Assembly (NCBI RefSeq): GCF_963678635.1
Contig: NC_087067.1
Location: 19,661,639 to 19,725,638, forward strand
Length of the DNA stretch: 64,000 nt
Source of the DNA: Symsagittifera roscoffensis
Taxonomy: Eukaryota; Xenacoelomorpha; Acoela; Convolutidae
Direction: 5' to 3'
The notes beneath the pieces are model-generated. The model was not told the origin of the DNA, searched no databases, and worked only from the letters and a program-made list of their open reading frames with translations. Made by a program: the position numbers and the translations under genes. Of the stretch, positions 23,410 through 33,879 are shown in pieces. How positions within the stretch are numbered: position 1 is the stretch's first letter; each line of letters opens with the position of its first letter.

Positions 23410-23411
23410 TC

Positions 23412-23429
23412 TGGTGCGACCATAAGTCT
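23412..23429 (+). other. candidate primer binding site
   Basis: Two bases after the 5' LTR the sequence reads TGGTGCGACCATAAG. A PBS starts with TGG, the complement of the CCA end of a tRNA, so position and start fit. The tRNA cannot be named without a tRNA set from the host. Confidence 0.5.
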
Positions 23430-24653
23430 CGAATAAGACCTTAATAGCTTAGAATTAACCAAATATAGATTAGAAAATAGACAAAACATTTTCAAAATGT
23501 TACACGATAATAACTTAATTGAAATGTCTCTACGACTCAATTGATCAGAGCCGCTATTCCGCACAATACGAGAACTACCCGGTATTGGAAGAAGACCTCG
23601 GACAAGAGACGACATACGACTATGTAGAAACTTACCATTTAGTTTTATGGTTGTAAGGCAAAAGCTCACACAAATTTTTATATTTAGAATCCTTATTAGA
23701 AATGAATTTAGATTTTCATTTGCAAACATAAATTTTTTGAAGTAAAGCTTCAATAATTATTTCAGGCGCTAAACAAATTTACTAATGTACAATAACGATT
23801 GATAAAAAGATCTCAAATCGTTCCCTCAAATTCTGCAGTGTTATATAAAACATATTTGAAAAATATTTATTGAAAATAAAAATAAAATTATTAGCATGAC
23901 AATGAATTGTTATTAATTATAAATCATTCTGTTGTTCCAGCTTCATCACCTAAACATAACAGTAATCATAAGCCAAATAACATCATTAAAAACTAAATCT
24001 TTTTATAAATAAATTTAAACCATTTTAAACTTCAATTTACTTAATTTTAAACTAGATCATCAAGGCTTTCATTGGATCTAAATAAATTTTCTATCTCATT
24101 AATTTTAAATTCTGATCATCAAGGCTTATCCTTGGATCAAAAAAAAACAATTTTGTTCTCCCCAACCCAATTATCAAATGTCTAACGACCTCAAACGTCG
24201 ATTCACTACCCAACCTTTTCAAAAGACCCAGGACTAATGGAATTTTTTAATAACACTAACCATTCAAATTAAGCTAAACAGTGAAGAATTTCGGTTATTC
24301 AACCTTCACTTGAACCCTCCTCTTACCAGACCCAGGATAGATCTTAGACTTAGTAAGTTTAAAATAGTATCTAACGAACTACTTGCGTTCTAATTATACC
24401 TGAACCTTGTGGATCGATTTACTATTCTCCAACCCTTGAACACAATCACTACCCCTAAGTAAGATTAAGTAAGTTAACACCTTAACTTAGACTAGCCACG
24501 AGAAAGTAAAAAATCATTCTCCGGAATTGATTACTTTTCTCTCCAACCCTGAACAAAAAGACCCAGGTTAAGCTAACCAAAAAATCGTAAGGACTAACAG
24601 TCTAGGAAAATAAAAATCACTAATAACTTCTAGCATCCCTCATCCTAAACCTT
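23430..24653 (+). other. 5' leader of the LTR element
   Basis: About 1.2 kb without a convincing ORF. It contains a duplicated phrase, 'atcatcaaggctt(t)...ttggatc', near 24057 and 24116, and three copies of 'agacccagg' (24226, 24329, 24560). These may be parts of packaging or leader structures, but this is only inference. Confidence 0.4.
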
Positions 24654-25115
24654 GTGTCATTCAACAATTTAGGAAATATACAAACAATCGTTTTACACAA
24701 TTGTGAAATAGACAACCAAAAATACGATCTTGTCATAACCACACATACACAAACAGTTGGATACATTCGAACTAAACGACAAACAATAAAAAGAAAAATT
24801 ATAAGCAAACAAAGACAAATAACCCGAAAAAGATTTTCGAAAAATAGAAACGCATTCTCCGAATCAGAAGCCAGTAGTTTAAACGAACTGTACAAAGTAA
24901 AGGAATCAATAAATAAAAATTGCCCCATCCATGATCAATTATATTTTTCCGATTCAGAAACAACTTCAAACTCATCAAAAAGAGGAAAAAGAAGAATAAA
25001 AAAGCAATATAAACACAAACCAGTACACCTATATAATTGGAATCAACCAATTAGGCATATTGATAATTATATATTAACAGTCATTAAACGAAAAAATGAG
25101 CCACACTCAAAGTGA
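24654..25115 (+). CDS. 5' accessory ORF 1 of the LTR element, unknown basic protein
   Basis: 153 residues, uninterrupted. The first ~40 residues are mixed. Residues ~41-65 are strongly basic (many Lys/Arg around RKRFSKNRN), a possible nuclear or RNA-binding signal. The middle is Ser/Glu-rich with 'SESEASS' and 'SDSETTSNSSK', the latter followed by a second basic cluster (RGKRRIKKQ). No domain is recognised. The stop overlaps the start of the next ORF by 20 bp in another frame, a coupling often seen in compact viral or retroelement genomes. Gypsy elements normally do not have an ORF here. It might be an accessory regulator or part of an extended gag. Function unknown. Confidence 0.55.
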   Translation: MSFNNLGNIQTIVLHNCEIDNQKYDLVITTHTQTVGYIRTKRQTIKRKIISKQRQITRKRFSKNRNAFSESEASSLNELYKVKESINKNCPIHDQLYFSDSETTSNSSKRGKRRIKKQYKHKPVHLYNWNQPIRHIDNYILTVIKRKNEPHSK

Positions 25116-25575
25116 CGAAAGTCCAGATGAAGAAGCAGTTTTTCCCTTTCTTATAGATTCACTCAATGATAGAGGACAAACACAATTTTGTAAAAACTTA
25201 CTCGGAAATTTGTTTGAACCAGGAATCAGTCCATGCAAAGCAGAATTCTCGGATGTAAAAATCAAAAGACAAATTATAGAGCATTATTTGAAAGACTTAT
25301 GTAACCTAACACAACAATACGGAATCTACACTATAGAATTCAGCACACCGCGAACAGCTCATAACAAATGTGTAATCCAAACAGACGATATTGATTTAGA
25401 ATTTTCAAAAATATTCATAGAATATCTCAGAAGCATACAATATCATAATTCACAAAGAGCAAACTCAATATTCACTAACGAAGTTTTTGCAATAATATAT
25501 AGTTATATAATTATATTAGAAAAAACAGAAGTTCAAAGCACGTCACCAACCCAAAAACCAAACATACAAAAGTAA
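25096..25575 (+). CDS. 5' accessory ORF 2 of the LTR element, unknown acidic protein
   Basis: 159 residues, uninterrupted, starting MSHTQSDESPDEEAVFPF. The N-terminus is acidic. The rest is predicted helical with alternating hydrophobic and charged residues (for example LLGNLFEPGI and IIYSYIIILEK). It has three Cys, without a zinc-finger pattern. The start codon lies inside the end of the preceding ORF (20-bp overlap, shifted frame). No known domain is recognised. Because it is open while most of pol and env are broken, it may simply have escaped damage by chance. Function unknown. Confidence 0.55.
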   Translation: MSHTQSDESPDEEAVFPFLIDSLNDRGQTQFCKNLLGNLFEPGISPCKAEFSDVKIKRQIIEHYLKDLCNLTQQYGIYTIEFSTPRTAHNKCVIQTDDIDLEFSKIFIEYLRSIQYHNSQRANSIFTNEVFAIIYSYIIILEKTEVQSTSPTQKPNIQK

Positions 25576-25685
25576 GAAAGGAAATCACAGTTTAATTAAC
25601 ATTTTTACATATAATCCGCGAAAATTTCACCAAAAATGATGTCTCACAAAACACTAAACAGGATTTAAAAAAAATTTTAGCATGG

Positions 25686-26451
25686 TTGATAATAGATTGT
25701 TTTTCCCACAACCTAGATTTAATTTCACAAGCAAGAAAAAGTTTTAGCCCCCAAAGAACCAATGACGACACTGTCATTGCAGAACAATCAGATTACGTTT
25801 GGGACCCTGATCCAGCAGTTTGGTCTCATCCAGCAACTATAAATATTCCACAAGATATCTCGAGTCAAGCAATAAGTACAATAGCTTTTCACAGAGATTA
25901 TAAAAAGTAATACCATTAACGATTGACGCAACACCATTAAATTATAATACAATTTTACCTGATATACGAAATAACGGCTTAAATTCAACAGTCATACATA
26001 ATGAAAATCTCAATGGAACCAGAAATCTTACACAGCAAGACATTCAAACACCATCACACTTCATAAAAGAAGAAATCGTCCAAACAACAGTAACAACTAC
26101 ACAACAAAGTATTTCACCAATACACCCAAATCTGACAACACCAAAAAATACAACTACATCACTAACACAGGTAACCTTACAATCGACCGTTAAACCTTCG
26201 GTTGCTCCAAAATATTCTTGGACTATCAGACGTACAGACCAATGACAAAATCGTCAAAAACACGAAAAACGTTCACAAAAACACTTTTGCAGAACACAAT
26301 TTTAATTATGCACACCAACCAAAAACAAATCAACCCCCCCGAAAAAATACATAAAAATTAAATCACGTATGTTCTCATTATTGGAATCTCCCAAATACAT
26401 CGACCAATTCAGTAAATTTTCCAGATAATCCACACCCTCCACAGGATTAGG
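25686..26451 (+). pseudogene. broken N-terminal region of gag
   Basis: Reading frames here are interrupted. One covers 25686-25910. A second, in another frame, runs ~25911-26245 and is rich in Thr, Gln, Ser and Pro with 'TTVTTTQQSIS'-like low complexity. A third part up to 26451 is in pieces. Position and composition suggest the disordered N-terminal extension of gag. At least two frameshifts and several stops are present. Confidence 0.5.
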
Positions 26452-27570
26452 GTGAAAATTACCCATTTTTTCAACAAAATAAAAATAAACAACATACACT
26501 ATATAACACAAACTATTTATCATCTGTTGATGATGATTATCATCAACCAGATATTTTTGCACCATATGCTCAAGAATATCGCACACAGAGACCGCGACAA
26601 TCTCAACCATCTCAAAATACAAAACCCATTTAACACACAATCTTTTCAATCAATACAATCACAAAACCCAATGTCAATGCATTCTTATCAACCAACCCAA
26701 ATGCAAAATGAAATACCGCTTCCATATTACCTTCAGCAACATGAAATAACAAAAAATCAACTTTCAAACTTTTCACAAATGCCAAATGCCACAGAATCAC
26801 TACAGATGACTATGAATCCATACCTCATGGGTGGATCGTCAATAACATCAAATAAACCACTAATGGTATTCACAGGAACAGACCCTGAATTTTCTGTAGA
26901 AGATAATTTAAATGCAGTAACAGCAAATTTAATTTCAAATATCGGACCCGAACCAATTAATACACCACTCCATCAAAATTGGATACATAGACGCACAGCG
27001 TTAATACAAACAACATTAGATGGCGCAGCTCAAAAATTCTTTTCAGTACTACCCATAGAAATAAAATCAGAATGGAAAAGATTTACACAAGAATTTTCAA
27101 AAATGTTTGATTCTGTAAGAAACAAACAACATCAAAGAGTTTTATGCAACGAAATACGCAGATTACCAAACAAAACAATTAAACAATTAGCAGTTCGAAT
27201 CGAAACACTAGTTCGAAAAGCATATTCACTCAATACACATGACTACAAAATCACAAAAAAGACAGAAATTTTAATGATGACCTCAACACCTCAATTAAGG
27301 AAAATAGCTATAAAAAAGAGAACATCTCATCCTTCCTCAATTCGAGAACCAGATTTAGATTTCAGAAAATTAGTAGATAAACTAGAACAAGCAGAAATCA
27401 CAATAAAACTCGAAGAAACAGAAAATCTAAAACTACAATATGTTAAGCGGATTGAAACAAATACTACACATATAAATAACATACAAGAATCAGACATAGA
27501 CCTGATTGAAAAAATTACTGAAATACTAATTATCTACGAACGAAATCCAAACTTTCAAAAAATGGTGTAA
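26452..27570 (+). CDS. Gag capsid region (retrotransposon gag domain)
   Basis: 372 residues. The first ~35 residues are probably an artefact of the chosen Met, since the natural start lies upstream in the broken part. Residues ~60-125 are Gln/Met/Asn-rich. Residues ~185-310 match the general pattern of the retrotransposon gag (capsid) domain: a Trp-His-Arg-Arg segment, 'LDGAAQKFFSVLP', 'W-KRFTQEFSKMF' and 'IKQLAVRIETLVRKAY'. Gag forms the virus-like particle in the cytoplasm. The frame ends at 27570, but the zinc knuckle lies in the +1 frame starting just before the stop. Either a programmed shift or a mutation separates capsid and nucleocapsid. Confidence 0.8.
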   Translation: MKITHFFNKIKINNIHYITQTIYHLLMMIIINQIFLHHMLKNIAHRDRDNLNHLKIQNPFNTQSFQSIQSQNPMSMHSYQPTQMQNEIPLPYYLQQHEITKNQLSNFSQMPNATESLQMTMNPYLMGGSSITSNKPLMVFTGTDPEFSVEDNLNAVTANLISNIGPEPINTPLHQNWIHRRTALIQTTLDGAAQKFFSVLPIEIKSEWKRFTQEFSKMFDSVRNKQHQRVLCNEIRRLPNKTIKQLAVRIETLVRKAYSLNTHDYKITKKTEILMMTSTPQLRKIAIKKRTSHPSSIREPDLDFRKLVDKLEQAEITIKLEETENLKLQYVKRIETNTTHINNIQESDIDLIEKITEILIIYERNPNFQKMV

Positions 27571-28405
27571 TTACTGCCGACGATACGGACACAGTATCGC
27601 CGAATATAGACAAAAACAACAAGACAATCAGAATAAACCTCAAAAGCACAAAGAACCAAATAAATCATTCTATCGATACATGAAAAAAGATCAAATCCTA
27701 CCAAACAAAAATATATATAGTAATAATAGTTCAGGAAAACCACTTCCAAGTAAATCAAATTACTCAAGAAATCAATCACCACATAACTCCAGTTATAGAG
27801 GTAGATCGCCCGAACGAAGAAATTCACGAAATTTCTCACAAAATAGATATAGCCGATCGAATAGCCAAAATAACCAAAATAACTATTCCCGATCGAATTT
27901 AAACACAACAGAATATGTTTCTGCATCCAGTTCCCATTCAAACCCAAGGAATAGACACTATTCCAATAATAGATCACGAAACTCATCATACGACAGAAAT
28001 AGAAACTATTCACACAGTAGCAATAGAAATTATTCTAACAATCGAAATCAGAACTATCCAAACAACAGATCAAAGAATAATTCATATAATAGATCGAATT
28101 ATCACAGATCAAATGATAACTATCAAAACAGATCACGAAATGAATCACAAAATCGAAACTCAAGTTACAATAATAGATACAGAAATTATTCCCAGTAACC
28201 ACATAGGAATAATAACCGTTATCCCGATTCTAAACATCGATACAGAAGTAACACACCAAAACATCAAAGACACATTAATCAAGTGCAAACAAATGAAGAA
28301 ACAACTTCAAACCCCCCAGGTATTGATGACACAAGAAGTAATGAATTACAACTTAATCACATTAATTGTGAATCATCGGATACTTAAAGTGATACAGATA
28401 ATACC
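27563..28405 (+). pseudogene. Gag nucleocapsid: degenerate zinc knuckle and Asn/Arg/Ser-rich tail
   Basis: Starts with WCNYCRRYGHSIAEY, which is C-x2-C-x4-H-x4 with Tyr in place of the last Cys. The knuckle is therefore probably damaged. A stretch of ~170 residues follows, made largely of Asn, Arg, Ser and Tyr with repeats of the type (N/S)NR(S/N)xNYS, ending at a stop at 28196-28198. The same frame continues after that stop to ~28405 with mixed sequence. Asn/Arg/Ser/Tyr-rich tails bind nucleic acid and can drive condensation. The function here would be genomic RNA binding in the particle. Confidence 0.7.
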
Positions 28406-28639
28406 ATCTCTGTAAATATGATAACAGTCAAAAACAAATATGAACCTATCATATACGAACAACTTTTTACTTCACATATATATGAAAATCAATTGGACCT
28501 TCTTCATAATTACTACATTGCACTATAAATAATAATACACAAACTACACAAGAAGTAAACGAAATTAACACGGTAATCAAAACCCGATGAAAAAAATGAA
28601 ACACAATGCTCAAACACCAAACATATTCATCAAAATATA

Positions 28640-29167
28640 CAAAAAGAACAACCAAGAGTAAAAATTTGGACAATTCCATTTCTCTTAGAGAGTCCAAGAA
28701 ACAAAGAATTTCAACCACCAGATCTTGAAATTGATTTTTTAATTCACTCAGGAGCAGAATTAAGTATATTTAATATTCCCACATGGAATGAAATTAAAAC
28801 ATTGCATACAAATTTAACACCTCTTGAAACCTCTAGTAAATCAGCAACAGCACAAGGATCAACATTAGTAAATTATGGAAAAATATAATTATTCCTTGTT
28901 CCCACAACAACAACGGAACAAAACAAGATTTTGAACAAGCCATTTAAACAAATATTTCATATTACTGATATTAAGCAAAATATTTTTGGCATACCATTCA
29001 TAACTAAATATATACCAACAATCAACATCTTAAATAGTAAGATACATATCAAAGATAAATATACAAAAACAAAAAATACAGCCTTAAAATTCTTCCAAAG
29101 ATTAAACAAACAACCACCGTTTTTCTCAAAATGTATTCTATTTATAATCAAGAACGGAAACACCTGA
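28640..29167 (+). pseudogene. retropepsin-type protease of the LTR element, inactivated
   Basis: The active-site segment reads DFLIHSGAELSIF. The normal motif is D-(S/T)-G-A, so the catalytic Asp is His here (CAC at 28745-28747). Further along, FHITDIKQNIFGIPFI fits the conserved 'hydrophobic-I-L-G-x-x-F' part of the fold before the C-terminus of the domain. An in-frame TAA lies near 28886. Proteases of this kind cut Gag and Pol during particle maturation. Loss of the Asp alone would abolish activity. Confidence 0.75.
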
Positions 29168-29350
29168 AACCACTATCAGGAAATATATATAATTGTTCAA
29201 TAAAACAAAATCATCAGTATAACAAAAATCAAAATAAACAACAACTTTCATGTCAGATTTCGAATTTAAACCTAATCACAAAATTTTCAAAATTACAATC
29301 TCATCCATAAAATACTCAAAAGTACGAATTCCGATAATATTTCATTACAT

Positions 29351-29668
29351 GTGTATAACAATACACCATATCAAATAACATTACCTTTAGCACTTGTGGG
29401 ATATTGTGAAACAAATGCTACAATTTTACCTATAAATGAAGAAGCCTACCGAGTTAATAATATACTCCAATTATTAGTTATTTGCCAATCAACAATTCTT
29501 GACGAAGAGTTATCCATAAATAATATAATACGTAATGAAAAAAGAAACAGATTATTTCACAAAAACACCATATTTCAAACCGACATTCAATATAACAATT
29601 TACACAAAAGAACAACAAAAATTTTTAACAATGTTCAATTTTTAACACTCACAAATCACACAAGATGA
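29351..29668 (+). pseudogene. protease-RT linker region of pol
   Basis: 105 residues in one frame, for example PYQITLPLALVGYCETNATILPINEE. The pattern resembles the beta-rich spacer between protease and RT in Gypsy pol. Its frame ends at 29668, while the RT frame opens after a stop at 29643-29645. A frameshift therefore separates the two. No catalytic motif is expected in this part. Confidence 0.5.
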
Positions 29669-30401
29669 ATTTGATAAATTAGCAAAACAACTGTTAAAAT
29701 ATTCAACAGTCTACGCAATATCAAAATTTGACGTTGGAAAAATTAGTTCATCAATACACCTCCCATTAAAACCTGACGCAGTTTTCAAAAAACGAAGAGC
29801 AAGTAAAGTACCAATTCATTTACACGTCAAGGTAAATAGATTACTTGATATTTTAGAACAATACGTAATTATCTCACTAGTAAATAAAGAAGAACAACCA
29901 AAAGGTAACACCTTCATTAACCCTGTTATCATCCTAGCAAAAGGTGAATCCTTAAAAATAGTTTTAGACGCTAGATACCTCAATTCACTAATTGACGAAT
30001 CAAAATGCAATTGGCCTTTTGAACCCATACAAGTTATGTTAACAAAGATAAATGGTAAATATTTCACAATCGCAGATATGAATAGTGCTTATAATCAAAC
30101 GCCACTAGATGGACAATCACGACGTTTAACACAATTTGTTATTGGAAAACAACAATATGAACTTAATTGCTTATTCTATGGAATATCCATAGGACCAGCA
30201 GCTTTTTCAGCTTTCATGAGTAAAATTTTTAGACCATTAATAATCAAGAAAAACGCAATCACCTATTTAGATGATGCTTTTATGCAATCACAAACCAAAG
30301 AAGAAATGTTTACAGTTTTAGAACAATATCATAAAATACTTCAGAACGAAAATCTGAAAGCAGCCCCTGATAAATCACACTTTTTTTTTAACACGCGTTA
30401 A
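29664..30401 (+). CDS. reverse transcriptase (fingers and palm) of the LTR element
   Basis: An open frame of ~245 residues that lacks a start codon of its own because it is part of pol. RT motifs occur in order: NPVIILAKGESLKIVLDARYLN (split here as NPVIILAKGE and LKIVLDARYLN), then YFTIADMNSAYNQ with the first catalytic Asp, then QYELNCLFYGISIGPAAF, the equivalent of LPFGL-x-NAP-x-x-F, then ITYLDDAF with the YLDD box at ~30264. The frame is lost at 30401 in an A/T-rich homopolymer. RT copies the element RNA into DNA in the particle. The catalytic Asp residues are intact in this copy. Confidence 0.9.
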   Translation, partial: DEFDKLAKQLLKYSTVYAISKFDVGKISSSIHLPLKPDAVFKKRRASKVPIHLHVKVNRLLDILEQYVIISLVNKEEQPKGNTFINPVIILAKGESLKIVLDARYLNSLIDESKCNWPFEPIQVMLTKINGKYFTIADMNSAYNQTPLDGQSRRLTQFVIGKQQYELNCLFYGISIGPAAFSAFMSKIFRPLIIKKNAITYLDDAFMQSQTKEEMFTVLEQYHKILQNENLKAAPDKSHFFFNTR

Positions 30402-30665
30402 ATTTTTATGACATAATATTGAACGAAACACTATCAATCTATTAAAATCACGCATTGATGCAATCCAAAAACTTCAGCCACCTACAAATAAAAATAAAAT
30501 CAAAGAAATCCTTGGAATGATGAATTTATTAAGTAAATATGTTTACAAAATGCAATTATACTTAAAACCTTTCTATAACAGCCTCAGACAACAAAATAAT
30601 TTTGAATGGACCACTGAACATCAAACACCATTTGAAGAAATTAAAAAACCAATTGACAGAACAAA
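30402..30665 (+). pseudogene. RT thumb/connection region, frameshifted
   Basis: Contains 'NKIKEILGMMNLLSKYVYKM' and 'PFYNSLRQQNNFEWTTEHQ', which fit the Gypsy RT end (L-G-x-x-N-(F/Y)-(L/Y) and F-x-W-x-x-x-x-Q). The start is out of frame with the palm segment, and the end goes out of frame again near 30650 before RNase H. Confidence 0.75.
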
Positions 30666-31066
30666 TTTCGAACACAATTCCAGATCCAAATCAACCATTC
30701 TATGCAATGAGCGATGCTTCAAATTTTGGCATCGGCGCAGCATTGCTACAATCACATAGTGGAACAAATAAAATAACTCTCATATCAGCAAATTCAGGAT
30801 TATTCACACAAGCAGAGCTACGACTTTCAACTCTAATGAGAGAACGTTTAGCTATAATTTATACACTTACAGAATACGAATTTCTGATATTTGGATCAAA
30901 ACACCCAACAGTTCTATTTACAGATCACAAACCAATTATATTTCTTTTTACACAAAAATCAAATCCTAATCATAGAGTTTATAGATTTCAATTAATTCTA
31001 AGGAAATTTCCAAACTTACATATAGTTTGGACAGCAGGAAAAACCTTGCATTACCAGATACATTAA
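30602..31066 (+). CDS. RNase H domain of the LTR element
   Basis: The useful frame begins near 30650. NQPFYAMSDASNFGIGAALLQ (here NQPFYAMSDAS and FGIGAALLQ) is the first RNase H motif with its catalytic Asp. 'LMRERLAIIYTLTEYEFLIFG' carries the Glu-containing helix as E-R-L-A. 'VLFTDHKPIIFLF' carries the second Asp. The domain removes RNA from RNA/DNA hybrids. The frame runs off at 31066 (a shift near 31040), after which the LSR motif is in another frame. Confidence 0.85.
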   Translation: MNGPLNIKHHLKKLKNQLTEQISNTIPDPNQPFYAMSDASNFGIGAALLQSHSGTNKITLISANSGLFTQAELRLSTLMRERLAIIYTLTEYEFLIFGSKHPTVLFTDHKPIIFLFTQKSNPNHRVYRFQLILRKFPNLHIVWTAGKTLHYQIH

Positions 31067-31461
31067 GTCGAAATACGCCACCCGAATTACTTACACGAAA
31101 AACTACAGTTGAAATACCACAAAATATTAAACTCTATCTCGCAAAAAATGAAACATCACCCCGACTAGAATGCAAATACGCAGTAAAAACTGACATTGAT
31201 CAATCACAAATAAATAATCTACAACATTTTCCACTCTACTTAGACTGCCAAAATAATCACTATGAAGTTGATTTATTAGGCACATCTCTTTTTAAACCAA
31301 TTCCATACTCACAATGGATAAAAAATAATACTCAACAAAAGAGAATAAAACAACACTCGCATAAAAAAGACCTTTTTCCATTAATTGAAAATGAAAATTT
31401 GACCGATAAAATGAATTTATCAGGACTACAAAATAAAATACACAATAAATCAAGTTTTTAA
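31027..31461 (+). pseudogene. RNase H-integrase connection
   Basis: Begins with an ALPDTLSR motif, the equivalent of the ADALSR that ends Gypsy RNase H domains. About 130 linker residues follow. It is out of frame with the RNase H segment upstream and ends at a stop before the integrase frame opens near 31500. Confidence 0.7.
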
Positions 31462-31499
31462 CCTCCATGACTCACTTGACACAATTCCCCTATCAAAAC

Positions 31500-32997
31500 T
31501 AGAAGTTGACAATATTTTTCTCCCCCAACAGACAAAATTACACTTGAACTTTTAAAACAAAATCAAAATCTTGACCCAGTAATTAGACAACTAAAATCAT
31601 GGCACAAATACAAAACTAAGCCCGTAAAAGCTGATACCACAATTTTAGGAAACAAAACACTTCTCCAATATTTCAGAAATCTTAATAACACAACAATTAA
31701 TGAAAATAAAGATCTTTTAGAATATCATTTAAATGATTCTAAAGTTCCCTGTCTACCTTCAAGTATGATACTAATAGCTTTTAACATCTCCCATACACAA
31801 AATACAAAAGGACACTCCGGATCAGAAAAAACATACTCGAACTTTACACAAAATTTTTTTTTCCCAAAGGCACCAATTTGGATAAAAGTATCATGCAATG
31901 ATTGTATAATATGTCAATTGAACAAACCCTATCCAAATCAAAAACAAATAGCACAGAAACAAGATTTTAAAGGACAAAGTTTATATTTCAACCATCGCAT
32001 TTCATTCGACACAAAAGGACCAATTTCACCATCCTCTGAAGGAAACTCCTTCATTATGGTCATTGTTGATGCATTCACACATTATGTAGTACTCAACCCA
32101 GTACCACATTATAATGCTTGTTATGCTTACACAACACTTTATGAACACTGGATAGCTAAATTCGGATTACCCGAAACCCTAGTTACAGACAACGGTACAG
32201 AGTTTATAAATAATGAAATCACCACACTATGCCACTTATATAACATCAAAATTAAACCACGTACATCTCATGCACCTTGGGCAAATGGTTTAGTCGAAGG
32301 TATGAACCGTTCATTACAAGAATATCTTAGATGTATCATTAATGGAAATGATACACGAAACACAGAATGGTCAGCAGATGCAAAACTATTTCCCTTATCA
32401 TATAATTCACAAATTACGACAACTTTAGGAGTGTCACCATACGAAATGGTTTTTCATCAAAAGCCACGAAAATCAATTATGTTTACAGCAAATGCCCATA
32501 AAAATGCACAAGGTTATTGCCAACCAAATAAAGATTCAATTTGTTTAAACCTACCTTTACACACACATGATGAAGATCATTTTCATCATCCACAAATTCT
32601 GAAATTAGCCTCCGGCACACATACCGAATGGATTTTGAATAGAGATAAAAAACACAATGAAATTTACCAAAAAGTAACAAAGAAACTGTTACAAAAGCAA
32701 AACATTAATGACCAAATTAATTCACGCTTTACACCAGCCACAGATTTAAAAATCGGAACATTTGTCTTAATATCTAACTTCAAGACGCAAAAAGGAATCT
32801 CTAAAAATTTACAACCTTTTCGAAAAGGACCATACCAAATAATTGCCAAACCCACTGACGTAACGTATAAACTCACAGATTCAACTAAAAAAGAAATTAT
32901 TCAACATCGTAACAATCTATTGCCCTACTACCCAAAAAAATACGCATTACGCGACTTAACTCAATTATATTTTTTTACAAGTTTAAAAGTTATTTAA
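31500..32997 (+). CDS. integrase (HHCC, DD35E, GPY-like end) of the LTR element
   Basis: From the Met at 31765 the domain has H10 and H17 (SHTQ...GHSG) and C44/C47 (CNDC), forming the zinc-binding HHCC. The catalytic core has D82 (ISFDTKGP), D142 (VTDNGTEF) and E178 (NGLVEGMN), with exactly 35 residues between the second Asp and the Glu. A C-terminal module contains LKIGTFVLISN and RKGPYQII, the GPY/F motif of Ty3/Gypsy integrases. The frame is open upstream of 31765 and adds the N-terminal extension. The enzyme inserts the DNA copy into host DNA. It is the best preserved domain of the element. Confidence 0.93.
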
Positions 32998-33294
32998 AAT
33001 CATACACATACAGAAAAAGAAACAAATGTACAGGACAACATTCATCATGAAAAACAAAATCAAAAACAAACCACAACTCAAAACAATACAAAAACGTCAG
33101 ACGCAAAAATACCTCAAAAAGAAAGAAAAAACAGGAAAATGATAGAAAAATTTTTACCACAAAAACAAGTAGAAAAATCAGAACACAGAGAATCATCACG
33201 ACTTAGAAATCAACCACATAAAAAATACAAAACATTCATCCCGCAATCTAAAATATTTAAAAAAGTTGAATTTCAAAAACAACTTCGATTTTAA
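32998..33294 (+). pseudogene. basic C-terminal tail of integrase after a stop codon
   Basis: The integrase frame continues without further stops for ~98 codons after the TAA at 32995-32997. It is rich in Lys, Gln, Asn and Thr. It ends with 'ESSRLRNQPHKKYKTF', a basic stretch that could act as a nuclear signal. The simplest reading is one nonsense mutation in a longer integrase. Confidence 0.6.
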
Positions 33295-33879
33295 GATTAA
33301 AAATTTTTACACCTCTAAATCATTTTGATCTTTCATATTGTCAAGATAATATGCTGATATATACGGAACAATTCTAGTTCAGATTCAGCCAAAAGGATTC
33401 ACTCAAATCCGTCACCTTCTATATCTCTAGCACGAACCTATTAGCCGATAGATATTAAACTCCAGGCATATCTATAACTATAACTTTACAACCTCCAGGT
33501 CAAAATAAGCAACTCGCTAAAACTTGACAACTAAATTAAAAACCACCATAATATTACAACCCTCCCCTATCTAATAACGCAAAGATCAACAATATTTTCC
33601 CAACTCAGACCTCAAAAATCCTCCAACCAAAAATGGCAAATTAGCCTAAAGTAACAAAGGCTCATAATCATTTGGCTTAAGGACAAATATTTCAAAAATA
33701 CCCCAGATCACCCAACAAATAAAAATAAAGCAAAGAAGACCTCCCGAACACTATAAAATCAGCCCCCAACAATTTTTCACAAAACGCAACCCACTTGTAA
33801 GAAACCAATAAATAATCCGACCGTACTTGAATCTTGCCCCAAACAACAAAAAACATTCGACGAACGAATCATTTCTTAA
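33295..33879 (+). other. spacer between pol and the membrane gene
   Basis: About 580 bp without an open frame. It may hold a splice acceptor or promoter for the downstream genes, but no specific site can be defined. Confidence 0.35.

Noticed and set aside
26302-28718. Minus-strand frames of 80-150 codons inside gag and pol
   Set aside because: Tyr/Phe/Val/Leu-rich shadows of the A-rich sense strand; no domain matches.
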